A stretch of DNA of 63,139 nucleotides from Planctomycetota bacterium (GTDB lineage Bacteria; Planctomycetota; JAJSAM01). A program made the translations under genes and the position numbers. Numbering within the stretch: position 1 is the first letter of the stretch; every line of letters starts with the position of its first letter. Shown piece after piece: positions 8,565-17,316 of the stretch. Below the pieces are notes generated by a model. The model saw nothing but the letters and a program-made list of their open reading frames with translations. It was not told the DNA's origin and ran no database searches. Location of the stretch: the NCBI GenBank assembly GCA_024274785.1, contig JAJSAM010000046.1:1-63139 (forward strand). Direction: 5' to 3'.

Positions 8565-8894
8565 ATGGACAGATTGTCCAAGCAGGCCCTGAGGATTATT
8601 GCGGACCGCTTCAAGCTGCTGTCCAGCTCCACACGGCTGGAGATCCTCCAGCACATCTGCCGCGCTGAGAAGACCGTCACCGCTCTGGTCGAGCTCACCG
8701 GCTTCAAGCAGGCGAACGTCAGCAAGCAGCTCTCCCTCCTCGGTCGAGCCGGCCTGGTCCGCCGCCGGGTGGATGGCAACCACGTCTACTACACCGCCGC
8801 GGACCAGCGCCTCCCGCAACTCTGCGAGATCATGCACGAGGAGTTGCGCACCAGGCAGACCGAGCTGATGGCTTCGCTCGAGGACAACGCCTGA
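8565..8894 (+). CDS. ArsR-family transcriptional regulator
   Basis: A 109-residue winged-helix protein: FKLLSSSTRLEILQHICRAE, the recognition helix region TGFKQANVSKQLSLLGRAG and the wing VRRRVDGNHVYYTA. Two cysteines occur, but not in the ELCVCDL metal-site context, so metal sensing is not indicated. ATG at 8565 is preceded by GGGAGA eight bases away and is preferred to the upstream ATG at 8535. The neighbouring genes on either side have no obvious target relation; a TATGCT -10-like hexamer lies at about 8539. Confidence 0.85.
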   Translation: MDRLSKQALRIIADRFKLLSSSTRLEILQHICRAEKTVTALVELTGFKQANVSKQLSLLGRAGLVRRRVDGNHVYYTAADQRLPQLCEIMHEELRTRQTELMASLEDNA

Positions 8895-9199
8895 CCCGCC
8901 CCTGAAGGCCCACCGTCCGAGGAACTTCGGAACCGTAATCGGGTAGGAGGAGCCTTGTCCCGTCCGCGCAACACCACCCGTGATCGCTCCAGGACCCACA
9001 GCATCCGGGACGGAATCGCAAGTGACTCCGGGAAGAGCCGTCCGGAACAACTGAAGAATTGCTCAGCTCCCGGCGTCATGTGGTAAACCGACGATGATGA
9101 CCGGCGGAAACTCGTCTAATGGCAGATTCGCACCGAAGGTTGTGAAACCTCCGGCAAGCCCTTCCTCAATCTGCGCTGCGATGCCAGCGTCCGACTGAC
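8895..9199. other. Intergenic region of about 305 bases, nothing recognised
   Basis: Neither strand shows a convincing reading frame, RNA fold or repeat. It presumably holds the promoter of the MBOAT gene, but no clear -35/-10 pair could be identified. Confidence 0.5.
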
Positions 9200-10636
9200 A
9201 TGCTCTTCAACTCCATCGACTTCGCCATCTTCCTCCCGATCGTTTTTGTGCTCTACTGGTTCGTCGCGAACCGGAGCCTGAACGCACAGAACCTCCTGAT
9301 CGTGGTTGCCAGCTACATATTCTATGGCTGGTGGGATTGGCGTTTCCTTTTGCTGATCCTGTTCAGCACAGTCGTCGACTTCGTGGTGGGCCTGCGACTC
9401 GAAAAGGAAGGCGTGCCGGCGAAGCGCAAGATGCTGCTGCTGGTCAGCATCCTGGTCAACCTGGGATTCCTCGGGTTCTTCAAGTACTTCAACTTCTTCC
9501 TGGACAACTTCGTCGGTGTGTTTTCTCTGTTCGGAGTGGATATCGACGCACAGTCGCTCAACATCATCCTCCCCGTTGGCATCAGCTTCTACACGTTCCA
9601 GACGCTTAGCTACTCCATCGACGTGTTCCGCCGAAAGCTCGAACCCACTCGGGATTTCGTGGCATTCGCCGCGTTCGTGAGCTTCTTCCCACAACTTGTC
9701 GCGGGCCCAATCGAGCGAGCAACCAACCTGCTCCCACAGTTCGCGGTCAATCGATCCTTCGACCACCGCGCCGCCGTGGACGGCCTGCGCCAGGTCCTGT
9801 GGGGGCTGTTCAAGAAGGTCGTAATCGCGGACGGTTGTGCGGATTATGCCACTTCAGTTTTCTCCAATTCCGCAGACGCCTCGGGAAGCACTCTGGTCCT
9901 CGGCGCGTTCTTCTTTGCGATGCAGATCTACGGCGACTTCTCGGGCTATTCCGATATCGCCATCGGAACAGCTCGTCTATTCGGTTTCAGGCTCCGGAAG
10001 AACTTCGCCTTCCCCTATTTCTCACGTGATATCGCGGAGTTCTGGCGACGCTGGCATATCAGCCTGTCCACCTGGTTTCGAGACTACGTATACATCCCTC
10101 TTGGCGGGAGTATGGGCAGAACGTGGATCCGAATCCGCAACACCCTGCTCATCTTCGTGGTGAGTGGATTCTGGCACGGGGCCAATTGGACGTTCGTGGT
10201 CTGGGGACTGCTGAATGCGCTGTATTTCCTGCCTCTGATGCTTCGCCGGAGGAACCGGTCCCACCTCGGGGTCGTGGCTGAAGGGCGGGTGCTCCCGTCA
10301 CTCCGTGACGCGGGCAGGATGCTGGCTACATTCTGCCTGACACTCGTTGCGTGGATCTTCTTCAGAGCGGACAGCATGGGGCATGCTGTTTCGTTCCTCG
10401 GGGGGATCCTGTCGCCGACACTTGTTTCGATTCCATCCCGTGCACCCAAGGCGATGCTCCTGCTGATTCCGTTGTTCCTGCTGGTGGAATGGCTGGGGCG
10501 TGAAGGTGAGCACGCTCTGGCGAACATGGGTTTGCGATGGCCCCGCGCGTTGCGATGGGCGATGTACTACGGGATCACTCTTATGACCATGGGGATGGCG
10601 GGAAGACCGCATGAGTTCATCTACTTCCAGTTCTGA
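9200..10636 (+). CDS. MBOAT-family membrane-bound O-acyltransferase (AlgI-like)
   Basis: A 478-residue protein with about ten membrane segments that would transfer acetyl groups across the membrane to an exopolysaccharide. The MBOAT signature RRWHISLSTWFRDYVYIPLGG (given here in two pieces: RRWHISLSTW and FRDYVYIPLGG) and the catalytic His segment SGFWHGANWTFVVWG are both present. The N-terminus MLFNSIDFAIFLPIVFVLYW is typical of AlgI/PatA/DltB relatives. The next gene overlaps its end and encodes an SGNH protein, the usual periplasmic acetyltransferase partner in alginate-type O-acetylation. Glycosyl- and sulfotransferase genes follow. Confidence 0.93.
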   Translation: MLFNSIDFAIFLPIVFVLYWFVANRSLNAQNLLIVVASYIFYGWWDWRFLLLILFSTVVDFVVGLRLEKEGVPAKRKMLLLVSILVNLGFLGFFKYFNFFLDNFVGVFSLFGVDIDAQSLNIILPVGISFYTFQTLSYSIDVFRRKLEPTRDFVAFAAFVSFFPQLVAGPIERATNLLPQFAVNRSFDHRAAVDGLRQVLWGLFKKVVIADGCADYATSVFSNSADASGSTLVLGAFFFAMQIYGDFSGYSDIAIGTARLFGFRLRKNFAFPYFSRDIAEFWRRWHISLSTWFRDYVYIPLGGSMGRTWIRIRNTLLIFVVSGFWHGANWTFVVWGLLNALYFLPLMLRRRNRSHLGVVAEGRVLPSLRDAGRMLATFCLTLVAWIFFRADSMGHAVSFLGGILSPTLVSIPSRAPKAMLLLIPLFLLVEWLGREGEHALANMGLRWPRALRWAMYYGITLMTMGMAGRPHEFIYFQF

Positions 10637-11513
10637 CGGCATGCCCGGGTTTCTTCGAAAGGTGCTCGTTTTTGGGGTGGTCCTCCTTGCCTACCTGGGC
10701 CTGATGTACGCCGTGAATTGCATGAGCGCCACCCTCAACGCCCCGCGCGCGGGGGAGACGATACTCATCGCCGGAGATTCTCACGTTGAGAGGGCGTTAA
10801 ACCCTGAGCTCCTTGGTTCCGCTGAGAGCGTTGCGCAGAACATGGAGCCGTACTACGTCACCTACTGGAAGCTCAAGCGCATGCTTGCCGGCAGTCCGGT
10901 CAAAACGCTGATTCTCGGCCTCACACACCATCAACTTTCCGACTTCAATGACCTGAAACTCAGTCACCAGCGATGGGCGCCTGAGATGTTCCGGAGGATC
11001 TATGTGATCGAGGAGGCCGAGGCGGCGGCCCGACATGGGATCAAGGTGGATCGATCGGAACTCTGGCGGGCGAAATTCCGGAACATGTGCCTGTATCCCA
11101 AGTGGACGCATGATGCGTTTCTCGGCGGTTACACGAGCAGTAGCGATAGCCTGAGCCTCGACCAAGAGCACTCTCTGAAGCGCCATTTTCAACGCGATGG
11201 GGAGACGTGCGGCATCTCCACATACTCGCTCGCCTGTCTGGAGTCGATCGTCGACCTATGCACAAGATTGGGAATCCGGATCGTGTTCATTGCCCCCCCG
11301 GTTCACTCTTTGTATTTTGAGGGAATCCCTGAGGTCTTCATTCGGCGCTATGAGGAACTGACCGCCGACCTCAGGGCTCGGGGGCTTGAAGTCTGGGACT
11401 ACACCCGGCTCCCCATGGAAGACAGCGGGTTCCTGAACTCGGACCACCTCAACGAGCGGGGAGCGAGGCAGTTCTCTCAGCTGGTGGCAACCCGGCTCCG
11501 AGAACCGAGGTAA
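10611..11513 (+). CDS. Membrane-anchored SGNH-fold protein, probable polysaccharide O-acetylation partner
   Basis: A 300-residue protein with one N-terminal membrane helix (VLVFGVVLLAYLGLMYAV) and an SGNH/GDSL-like domain: block I IAGDSHVERALNPELLG with the nucleophile Ser, and block V SDHLNERGARQFSQLV carrying the Asp-His pair. These resemble AlgJ/AlgX/DltD-class proteins that receive acyl groups from MBOAT proteins. It overlaps the MBOAT gene by 26 bases; a second possible start is ATG at 10641, just after the MBOAT stop. The stop codon abuts the left inverted repeat of the MITE-like element. Confidence 0.75.
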   Translation: MSSSTSSSDGMPGFLRKVLVFGVVLLAYLGLMYAVNCMSATLNAPRAGETILIAGDSHVERALNPELLGSAESVAQNMEPYYVTYWKLKRMLAGSPVKTLILGLTHHQLSDFNDLKLSHQRWAPEMFRRIYVIEEAEAAARHGIKVDRSELWRAKFRNMCLYPKWTHDAFLGGYTSSSDSLSLDQEHSLKRHFQRDGETCGISTYSLACLESIVDLCTRLGIRIVFIAPPVHSLYFEGIPEVFIRRYEELTADLRARGLEVWDYTRLPMEDSGFLNSDHLNERGARQFSQLVATRLREPR

Positions 11514-11671
11514 GGGCCCGCGCAAGCATAACTTCGGGATTCGAGGGCTGCTGCATCCCGCCCTGCTGCGTTGCTCGTCGGTTGAAACCAGTAAGGTTGC
11601 GCGCTCCTCGCGCCTTGCCGGGCGGGCGCATCAGCGCTCTCGGTCCTGCGAACTTATTCTTGCGCGAGCCC
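11514..11671. mobile_element. Complete 158-bp MITE-like element (copy 2 of the window-start repeat)
   Basis: Imperfect 23-bp terminal inverted repeats at 11514-11536 and 11649-11671 match at 20 of 23 positions. The interior, 11565-11664, is 95 percent identical to positions 1-100 of the window. It lies exactly between the stop codon of the SGNH gene and the convergent glycosyltransferase gene. It encodes no transposase, so it would need one in trans. No target-site duplication is obvious. Confidence 0.7.
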
Positions 11672-11704
11672 TTGGGGCCCGCGCGCCCGGGTGCACACCT
11701 CGCT

Positions 11705-12847
11705 CTACGTCTTCCCGAACATCTTCGTGATGGTCCGGCCGACACCTCTCGCACGTACGGAGAATATCTTCCTGACCAGGGGAGCCGTGACCCGATGGAC
11801 TCCGCAGCGGAAGCGCCGGGCGGTGGCGTTTCCGGTTCGGCGCCATTCCTCGAACCTCTCCTGGATGGTGGTACCCAGCACCGCCGCCCATTGGTGCAGG
11901 ACCGAGTTTTCGTTGTGGAGCGAAGCCTTCTGCCTCCCGATTTCGACGGCACGCCGATAGATGTCCGCATCGGCCCGCAACGTCGAAAGGACCCGGGCCA
12001 CGTCCGAAATCGTCGCAACTTCGAAGTAATCGACGCCCGGCTCGCCCCAGTAGCGATAGGCGGGTTCGGGGCCGAGCAGGGCCGGGCAGCCGGCCAGCCA
12101 GGCGTTCGTGAGCTTCGTCGCCGGTTTGGTTCGGATCCAGCAGCTGGATACGTCACGTATCGCCAGACAGAGATCGAGGTCCGAGTAGTCGTGCCAGGTC
12201 GCGGGTGTCTCGCGGAGCACGAACTCCACTCCCAGGTCCTCCATCTTCCCGCCGCCGCCCTTCTTGAAGACCTCCCCCAACTGCTCGAGATAACCCACGT
12301 AGCCCACGCGTTCAATCGTGGCGCCACGTCCCGGATCGCGCGGCACCAGGTTCGGCTGAGGCCAGTGATCGATCAGGCAGGTGTTCCTGCCGGTGGCCAT
12401 GGCCGGGCTCTGGACGAGCAGGAAGTCGGCCCACCAGGTCATGGCCCGGTCTCCCTGCGCCACCACGATGAATGCTTCGTGGCTGCGTGGGGAACGGAGC
12501 AATGCCTCCGAGGTGCATACGTTGATGTACCCCGGTTCGAGGGTGTCGGCGATCCGCACGTCCAGCCCCGCGTTTCGCATCCGAAGGTAGGTCGAGACGA
12601 TCCACGTGTTCTCGATCAGGTTCAGCCGTGAAATCGGCACCTCGGACAGCTCCATCCGGCTATCGGAACGCGACAATTCCGGCCAGCGTCTTCGGAGTTC
12701 GGTGGCGACGAAGAAGATCGTGCTCCCGGTCGCTCCTGGCGAACCGCCGATGTCCTCGATGAGGTCGAGGGCACGAAGGAACCGGGTCTCGCGCGGTGGC
12801 AAGGCGATCGGGCTCGTCGAACCCGCCGGAGCGTGGGGCTGCTTCAT
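11705..12847 (-). CDS. Glycosyltransferase-like protein (GT-B, family 1 type)
   Basis: A 380-residue soluble protein. The C-terminal half carries a GT-B-like nucleotide-sugar region (RTKPATKLTNAWLAGCPALL, PAYRYWGEPGVDYFEV) followed by an arginine-rich helical tail. The N-terminal half lacks a clear acceptor motif (STYLRMRNAGLDVRIADTL). It is convergent with the O-acetylation genes and lies beside a sulfotransferase gene, so a role in building a surface glycan is likely. Family assignment is by overall pattern only. Confidence 0.6.
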   Translation of the reverse strand: MKQPHAPAGSTSPIALPPRETRFLRALDLIEDIGGSPGATGSTIFFVATELRRRWPELSRSDSRMELSEVPISRLNLIENTWIVSTYLRMRNAGLDVRIADTLEPGYINVCTSEALLRSPRSHEAFIVVAQGDRAMTWWADFLLVQSPAMATGRNTCLIDHWPQPNLVPRDPGRGATIERVGYVGYLEQLGEVFKKGGGGKMEDLGVEFVLRETPATWHDYSDLDLCLAIRDVSSCWIRTKPATKLTNAWLAGCPALLGPEPAYRYWGEPGVDYFEVATISDVARVLSTLRADADIYRRAVEIGRQKASLHNENSVLHQWAAVLGTTIQERFEEWRRTGNATARRFRCGVHRVTAPLVRKIFSVRARGVGRTITKMFGKT

Positions 12848-12931
12848 GTGGGCCTGTTTCCTCCATTCCTGGAACAGTTCCGGATCGGTGCGATCCCTCC
12901 CCGGCAGATACCGCAGTTACAGAAACGCGGG

Positions 12932-13870
12932 CTAGCGATGCGCGAGCACCACGCGCTTCAGCCGGAGCGCGGATTCCTCCTTGATCATGGGGCCGATGTC
13001 ACGCATCGTGCTCCACAGTTGCACGGGAACGCGAGCCAGCTCCTTTTGCATCTCCTCGAGCGAATACCCCATGATCTCGAGCCGCTCGGTCCCCAACCAG
13101 CGCAGGTAGCGCTTCATCCACCGCTGACGGACGAGCGACGACATGGAGCCCTTCCACTTGTCGAGAGACCCGACGCTGACTGCCGAGTACTCCTTCACCC
13201 CGGTCGGATCACCGATCCTGCCCTTGAATTCCACCCCGACGAACGAGGAGAGAATCGTCTCGTCGAAATCCAGATCCAGATGTTCGAAGATGCCCCGCAG
13301 GACAGTCTCAGGCGAATGGACGAGGTCCTCATAACGCAGCGTTTGGACCCGGGGGTCTCCCCCCGTGGCGACAGCGATCAGCTGGTCCACGCCCTCGTGC
13401 TGCTGAGCATCCTGAACCCTGATCGCCCAGCGGTTCCTGCCCCGTCCGTAGAGCTTGACGACCGACGCGATCTGGGACAGGGGGTTCCGCCAGAGCACGA
13501 GGAATCGAGCGTCGGGGAACACCCGCAGCAGATCCCGCGCGATCAGGCAGTATGCCGGAGTCTTGTCCAGGAAGAACACCGACCCGTCCTCGGCGACCTT
13601 CTCATAGAGGCCGAGAGCGAAGCCCCTCACGGCATCGTCGAAGTCATCAGCGCCATTCGGCAGTTCCTGGCAGAACTCGGACACCGCCTGGGTCAGGACG
13701 TGCTGATCGTAGGCGGTGGCGACTCTCCTGCTGCGGGTGCCATGAAGCAGCGGCAACAGGATCCAGGGCTCCGCGACACTGCTGATGGCGGGATGAGAAC
13801 AGAGCAGCCGCTGCAGAAGGGTGGACCCCGTTCGAGGCAGCGAAAGTATGAAAAGTGGGCGGATGCTCAT
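12932..13870 (-). CDS. PAPS-dependent sulfotransferase
   Basis: A 312-residue protein with the 5'-phosphosulfate loop LPRTGSTLLQRLL near residues 10-22 and the 3'-phosphate segment FLVLWRNPLSQIASVVKLYG near 125-145, where Arg and Ser contact PAPS. The rest fits the Sulfotransfer_1/3 fold. It probably sulfates a glycan or lipid, given the adjacent glycosyltransferase and O-acetylation genes. It has its own upstream region of about 320 bases. Confidence 0.88.
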   Translation of the reverse strand: MSIRPLFILSLPRTGSTLLQRLLCSHPAISSVAEPWILLPLLHGTRSRRVATAYDQHVLTQAVSEFCQELPNGADDFDDAVRGFALGLYEKVAEDGSVFFLDKTPAYCLIARDLLRVFPDARFLVLWRNPLSQIASVVKLYGRGRNRWAIRVQDAQQHEGVDQLIAVATGGDPRVQTLRYEDLVHSPETVLRGIFEHLDLDFDETILSSFVGVEFKGRIGDPTGVKEYSAVSVGSLDKWKGSMSSLVRQRWMKRYLRWLGTERLEIMGYSLEEMQKELARVPVQLWSTMRDIGPMIKEESALRLKRVVLAHR

Positions 13871-14189
13871 GGCAATCGCTGTGAGTCAAACCGAAAAGAT
13901 GCCGCAGGTCTACGATTTTGTGATTCACCCGGGGCGCACGGGCGGAGATTCGCTTCTCGGGGCCCTCCCTCAGCAGCAGTCGTAGTCCGGAGCGTCGGGC
14001 GAGGTGCCGGGATGGTCACGAACCACACCTTCTCCCCCCGTGTTTCCAACGCTGAACAGGAGCCGGTTTCCAAAGGTGAATCGGGGCTTCCACGGATCTT
14101 CATTCCAAGCGCTGAAGGGAGGGCTGGAATCACGCCGGCCGCCGGCGGGGTGACCCTTCCGGCGGCCGGTGTTGACTGACGCTGACCGG
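13871..14189. other. Intergenic region holding the sulfotransferase promoter region and a strong hairpin
   Basis: Apart from the hairpin at 14134-14169 nothing specific is recognised. It separates the upstream end of the sulfotransferase gene from the downstream end of the porin gene on the same strand. Confidence 0.5.
14134..14169 (-). terminator. GC-rich hairpin downstream of the porin gene
   Basis: CCGGCCGCCGG and CCGGCGGCCGG form an 11-bp perfect stem with a loop of about 13 bases, 20 bases past the porin stop. No T-run follows on the minus strand, so it is either a weak terminator or an mRNA-stabilising structure ending the respiratory operon. Confidence 0.5.
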
Positions 14190-15626
14190 CTAGAAGAACA
14201 GCTCCATCTGCACGAAGATCCAGTCCGTGTCGTCGGACGGGCCCGTATCGGACAGGTACTCGCCGGCGAAGAAGTGGGAGTAGCCGAACCACAGCTTCAG
14301 GTGCTCTTCGAGCGTCACCTTGGCGTGGAGGTCGAGTTCCCAGCCCACCGACTTGCCCGGAGCCCTGAAGGTGTTCCGCATGCGGTATCCCTTGCCTCCG
14401 GCGTTGTACAGGGCATCCTTCGTGGTCATCACCCAGAAGTAATGCACGTCGGCGAAAACCAGCCAGTTGTCGGCCGGCTTGAGCTTCACGCGAAGCCGCG
14501 GAGAGCTGATGTTCTGGCGACCGACGGCGTCGATGTAACCCAGGTAGTAGTGACCGAAAGAGTAAAGCTGGTTCCAGGTGCCGCGCTTGCCGTCGGTCGG
14601 GTCATCATCACCGCTGGCCATGATCCAGGTCAGATCGAGGGTCGGCTTCCAGTCGACTTCCGTGAACGTGTAGGCCGCGCCCACTTCGAACATCCAGGCG
14701 CCGATATCGTCGCTGGCGTGGTTCCCGAACTGGTAGCCCCCTTCCGCCACGTACGTGAAGTCGCCGGCACTACCCTTGACCCGGGCGCCGAGCGTCCAGA
14801 GCTTCTCGTGGCCCTTCCGGCCGTCTTCGCCGACGATATCATCGGCGTCGTTGTTCCGGCGATAGAGCAGATACAGATCGAAGACGTTGTCCTCGACGCC
14901 CTTGTAGGAGGTGTACAGCCCGGCGAAGTCCTCGTTCTCGTCGATCCCGGTGGTGAGCATCCGCTCGTCGATGCGGGTGTAGAAGAAGTGAATGAAGTAT
15001 TCCTCATCCTCCCACATGAAATTAGCGCCGTCCCAGGACCGCCCCACGTTGCTCCAGTCGAGGTCCGAAATCAGTCGCTGATCGCCGTACTTCATCTGGA
15101 AACGCCCCGCCCGGAACGTCAGATTCCCGAACAGATTGTTGATGTCGATGAAGCCCTCGAGGAGGTCCACCCCTGCCGTGTCGGCGATGACCTGGTGCTC
15201 TTCGCCGAAGATCCGGCTGTCCTGCAGCTTGATGAATGCCCGGAAGTTCTCGGTCACACTCAGATCGAAGAAGAGCCGGGTCCGGAGCAGCGCAAACTCC
15301 AGGGTGTCCTTGTTGCAGTCGTCGAAGTTGCCGTTGTCGCGCCCCTCGAGCCGGACGCGAATGGCGCCGCCGATCACGAGGTTCAACATCCCGGGCGCCT
15401 TCACATTCGAGTTGGACGCCTGCTCGATCAGCGCCTCCAGGCTCTCCTCGTCGAGATCGGCGAGTGGGTCATCCGCCCTGGCCTCGAGCTCCTTCACGCG
15501 ATCGCGCAGGGCTCGAAGCTCGCCCTGCATCTCCTTCATGGTCTGGCCGTCCCCTCCTTCCGCGAACAGCGGCGCGGAGAACAGGCACAGCACCAGCAGG
15601 GTGATTGCCAGTTTTGAGACTTTCAT
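14190..15626 (-). CDS. Outer-membrane porin of the alginate-export/beta-barrel type
   Basis: A 478-residue protein with a signal peptide (MKVSKLAITLLVLCLFSAPLFAEG), a periplasmic coiled coil (residues 28-70, GELRALRDRVKELEARADD) and a beta barrel ending in the aromatic strand DWIFVQMELFF, the hallmark of Bam-assembled proteins. Strands such as GGAIRVRLEG, NLTFRAGRFQMKYGDQRLI and WKPTLDLTWIMASGDDD resemble the alginate_exp porins found beside respiratory cytochromes in several phyla. It starts two bases after the octaheme cytochrome stop and so belongs to that operon, possibly letting a small nitrogen or sulfur compound enter. Confidence 0.85.
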   Translation of the reverse strand: MKVSKLAITLLVLCLFSAPLFAEGGDGQTMKEMQGELRALRDRVKELEARADDPLADLDEESLEALIEQASNSNVKAPGMLNLVIGGAIRVRLEGRDNGNFDDCNKDTLEFALLRTRLFFDLSVTENFRAFIKLQDSRIFGEEHQVIADTAGVDLLEGFIDINNLFGNLTFRAGRFQMKYGDQRLISDLDWSNVGRSWDGANFMWEDEEYFIHFFYTRIDERMLTTGIDENEDFAGLYTSYKGVEDNVFDLYLLYRRNNDADDIVGEDGRKGHEKLWTLGARVKGSAGDFTYVAEGGYQFGNHASDDIGAWMFEVGAAYTFTEVDWKPTLDLTWIMASGDDDPTDGKRGTWNQLYSFGHYYLGYIDAVGRQNISSPRLRVKLKPADNWLVFADVHYFWVMTTKDALYNAGGKGYRMRNTFRAPGKSVGWELDLHAKVTLEEHLKLWFGYSHFFAGEYLSDTGPSDDTDWIFVQMELFF

Positions 15627-15628
15627 GA

Positions 15629-17302
15629 CTACTTGGCCTCCGGTAGTGGCATCTCGTAGTAGGTCTTGTAGTGTTCGCGGAGCTGATCGGCCTCAGCCGC
15701 ATCCATGCCGTCCATCCAGGCGTGCTCCGGTGCACTGAGGACCTCTTCCACGAGCTTCGTGAGTTCCTCGTCGTTTTCCTCCTCGGCGAGGTGCAGCACC
15801 TTGGGGATGAACTTGACGTAGAAGTGCTTGGAAACCTCGTAGCTGCCATGCCAGTGGGTGTAGTCCGGGCCCATCATCGAGGCGCCGTGCCGCATGCGCC
15901 GGCCCTCGTGGTGCCAGAGCTCGAACCAGATGTAGCTGAGCTCGTTGGCAAAGCCCTTCTTCCCCGGCCTGGCGAGGTAGCCCTTGTCATTGATGTGCTT
16001 CATGATCCTGATGCCCGGCCTGGCGAACTTCTCGTTGTAGAGGAGCACGAGGGCATCGAACTGCTCGTAGAAACCCTCGATGTGGGTGGTCGAGTGACAG
16101 GCCGCACAGACCGCCTGCATCCTGGCGCGCTTCTCATCCCACCGGACATCGGATTTCTCCGTCTCGCCCTGTTCATTGATCGTGGCGGTGTGCGACGTCG
16201 TGACGACGCTCAACGGCGGACGCAAGGTCCAGCTGATGCGCAGTCCCACGTCGTGGTTCACCGGCTGGACGCCATCGGCGGTACGGTAGGCGGACATGTG
16301 GCAGGTCGCGCAGGTCGGAGCCGCGGAGTAGTCATCCCCCACGATCCAGTCCGGGTCGTCGAGGTTCATCTCGTTTTGCTGGTTCCGGAAAGCAATGCCG
16401 TGCTTGCTCTCGTTGTAGATCTCGATCTGCGGGTGGTCCGGCCCCATGTGGCACTTGCCGCAGTTTTCGGGCTGGCGCGCCAGCGCCTTGCTGAACGTGT
16501 GCCGTGAGTGGCAAGCGTTACAGGTTCCGAGCGAGCCGTCCGGGTTGAAGCGACCGATACCACTGTTCGGCCAGGTCATCGGATCGATCCTCATGGGGGT
16601 GTTCGGCTTGGGCGCCCTGGTCTTGAAGGGGGCCCACTGCACATCGACCTTTGCTGAGATCTTCTTCTTCAGCTCGTCCTTGTACTTCATCATTCCCTTC
16701 AGGTCGGTGTTGTTCTCGGCCATGACCTCCTTCATGGACTCGCCCACGATGTCGCGGAGGTCGATCTCGAACTCCGAACCGTCCGTGAACTCCTTGCTGA
16801 AGGCGAGCTGGCTGCCGTGACACTGCTTGCAGCCGAGCACCGCGTTCGGACCGCCGGCGACGAACTCACCGAGCATGTTGTCCTTGCTGTGCAGGATCAT
16901 GCCCGCGGTGTTGTGGTGGCTGGCACCGAACTCGACGGCTTCCCTCGGGTGACACTCCGCACAGATGTTCGGCGTAACGATGGAAGTGACGTAGGCGCCT
17001 TCGTGACGCCAGGCCATGATGTTGTCCTTCTCGACACCATGGCATCCCATGCACCCCACGCCCTTCTCGGCATGCTTGCTGTCCGCCCATTCCTGGACGA
17101 TACCCGGGGACTTTCCGTGCTCGCCGCCGTGACAGTCGATGCAGGCGGCGCTGTCGTCGGTCACGAGGGCCGACAACTGCGCCAGGCCCATTTCGCCGGG
17201 CGTCAGTTGCCGCCGGCGCTCCTGGTCCGCCACCATCAGCAAGGCGGCGACAAGGCAGAGACCCAGGACGAAGATCACTACTCTTTTCGTATTCAGAGAC
17301 AT
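15629..17302 (-). CDS. Octaheme c-type cytochrome, hydroxylamine oxidoreductase (HAO) family
   Basis: A 557-residue exported protein. An N-terminal hydrophobic segment (VVIFVLGLCLVAALLMVA) acts as signal or anchor. Eight CxxCH heme sites start at residues 54, 84, 114, 158, 261, 281, 331 and 399. Count, spacing and size fit the HAO/octaheme nitrite reductase group, which oxidises hydroxylamine or hydrazine or reduces nitrite. The C-terminal helices contain GPDYTHWHGSYEV; Tyr481 is a candidate for the tyrosine that crosslinks the P460 heme in oxidising members, but I cannot confirm the alignment. ATG 17302 has GGAGAGAG upstream and lies 14 bases after the cytochrome b stop. Direction of catalysis is open. 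Confidence 0.88.
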   Translation of the reverse strand: MSLNTKRVVIFVLGLCLVAALLMVADQERRRQLTPGEMGLAQLSALVTDDSAACIDCHGGEHGKSPGIVQEWADSKHAEKGVGCMGCHGVEKDNIMAWRHEGAYVTSIVTPNICAECHPREAVEFGASHHNTAGMILHSKDNMLGEFVAGGPNAVLGCKQCHGSQLAFSKEFTDGSEFEIDLRDIVGESMKEVMAENNTDLKGMMKYKDELKKKISAKVDVQWAPFKTRAPKPNTPMRIDPMTWPNSGIGRFNPDGSLGTCNACHSRHTFSKALARQPENCGKCHMGPDHPQIEIYNESKHGIAFRNQQNEMNLDDPDWIVGDDYSAAPTCATCHMSAYRTADGVQPVNHDVGLRISWTLRPPLSVVTTSHTATINEQGETEKSDVRWDEKRARMQAVCAACHSTTHIEGFYEQFDALVLLYNEKFARPGIRIMKHINDKGYLARPGKKGFANELSYIWFELWHHEGRRMRHGASMMGPDYTHWHGSYEVSKHFYVKFIPKVLHLAEEENDEELTKLVEEVLSAPEHAWMDGMDAAEADQLREHYKTYYEMPLPEAK

Positions 17303-17316
17303 TGTTCTCTCTCCGG

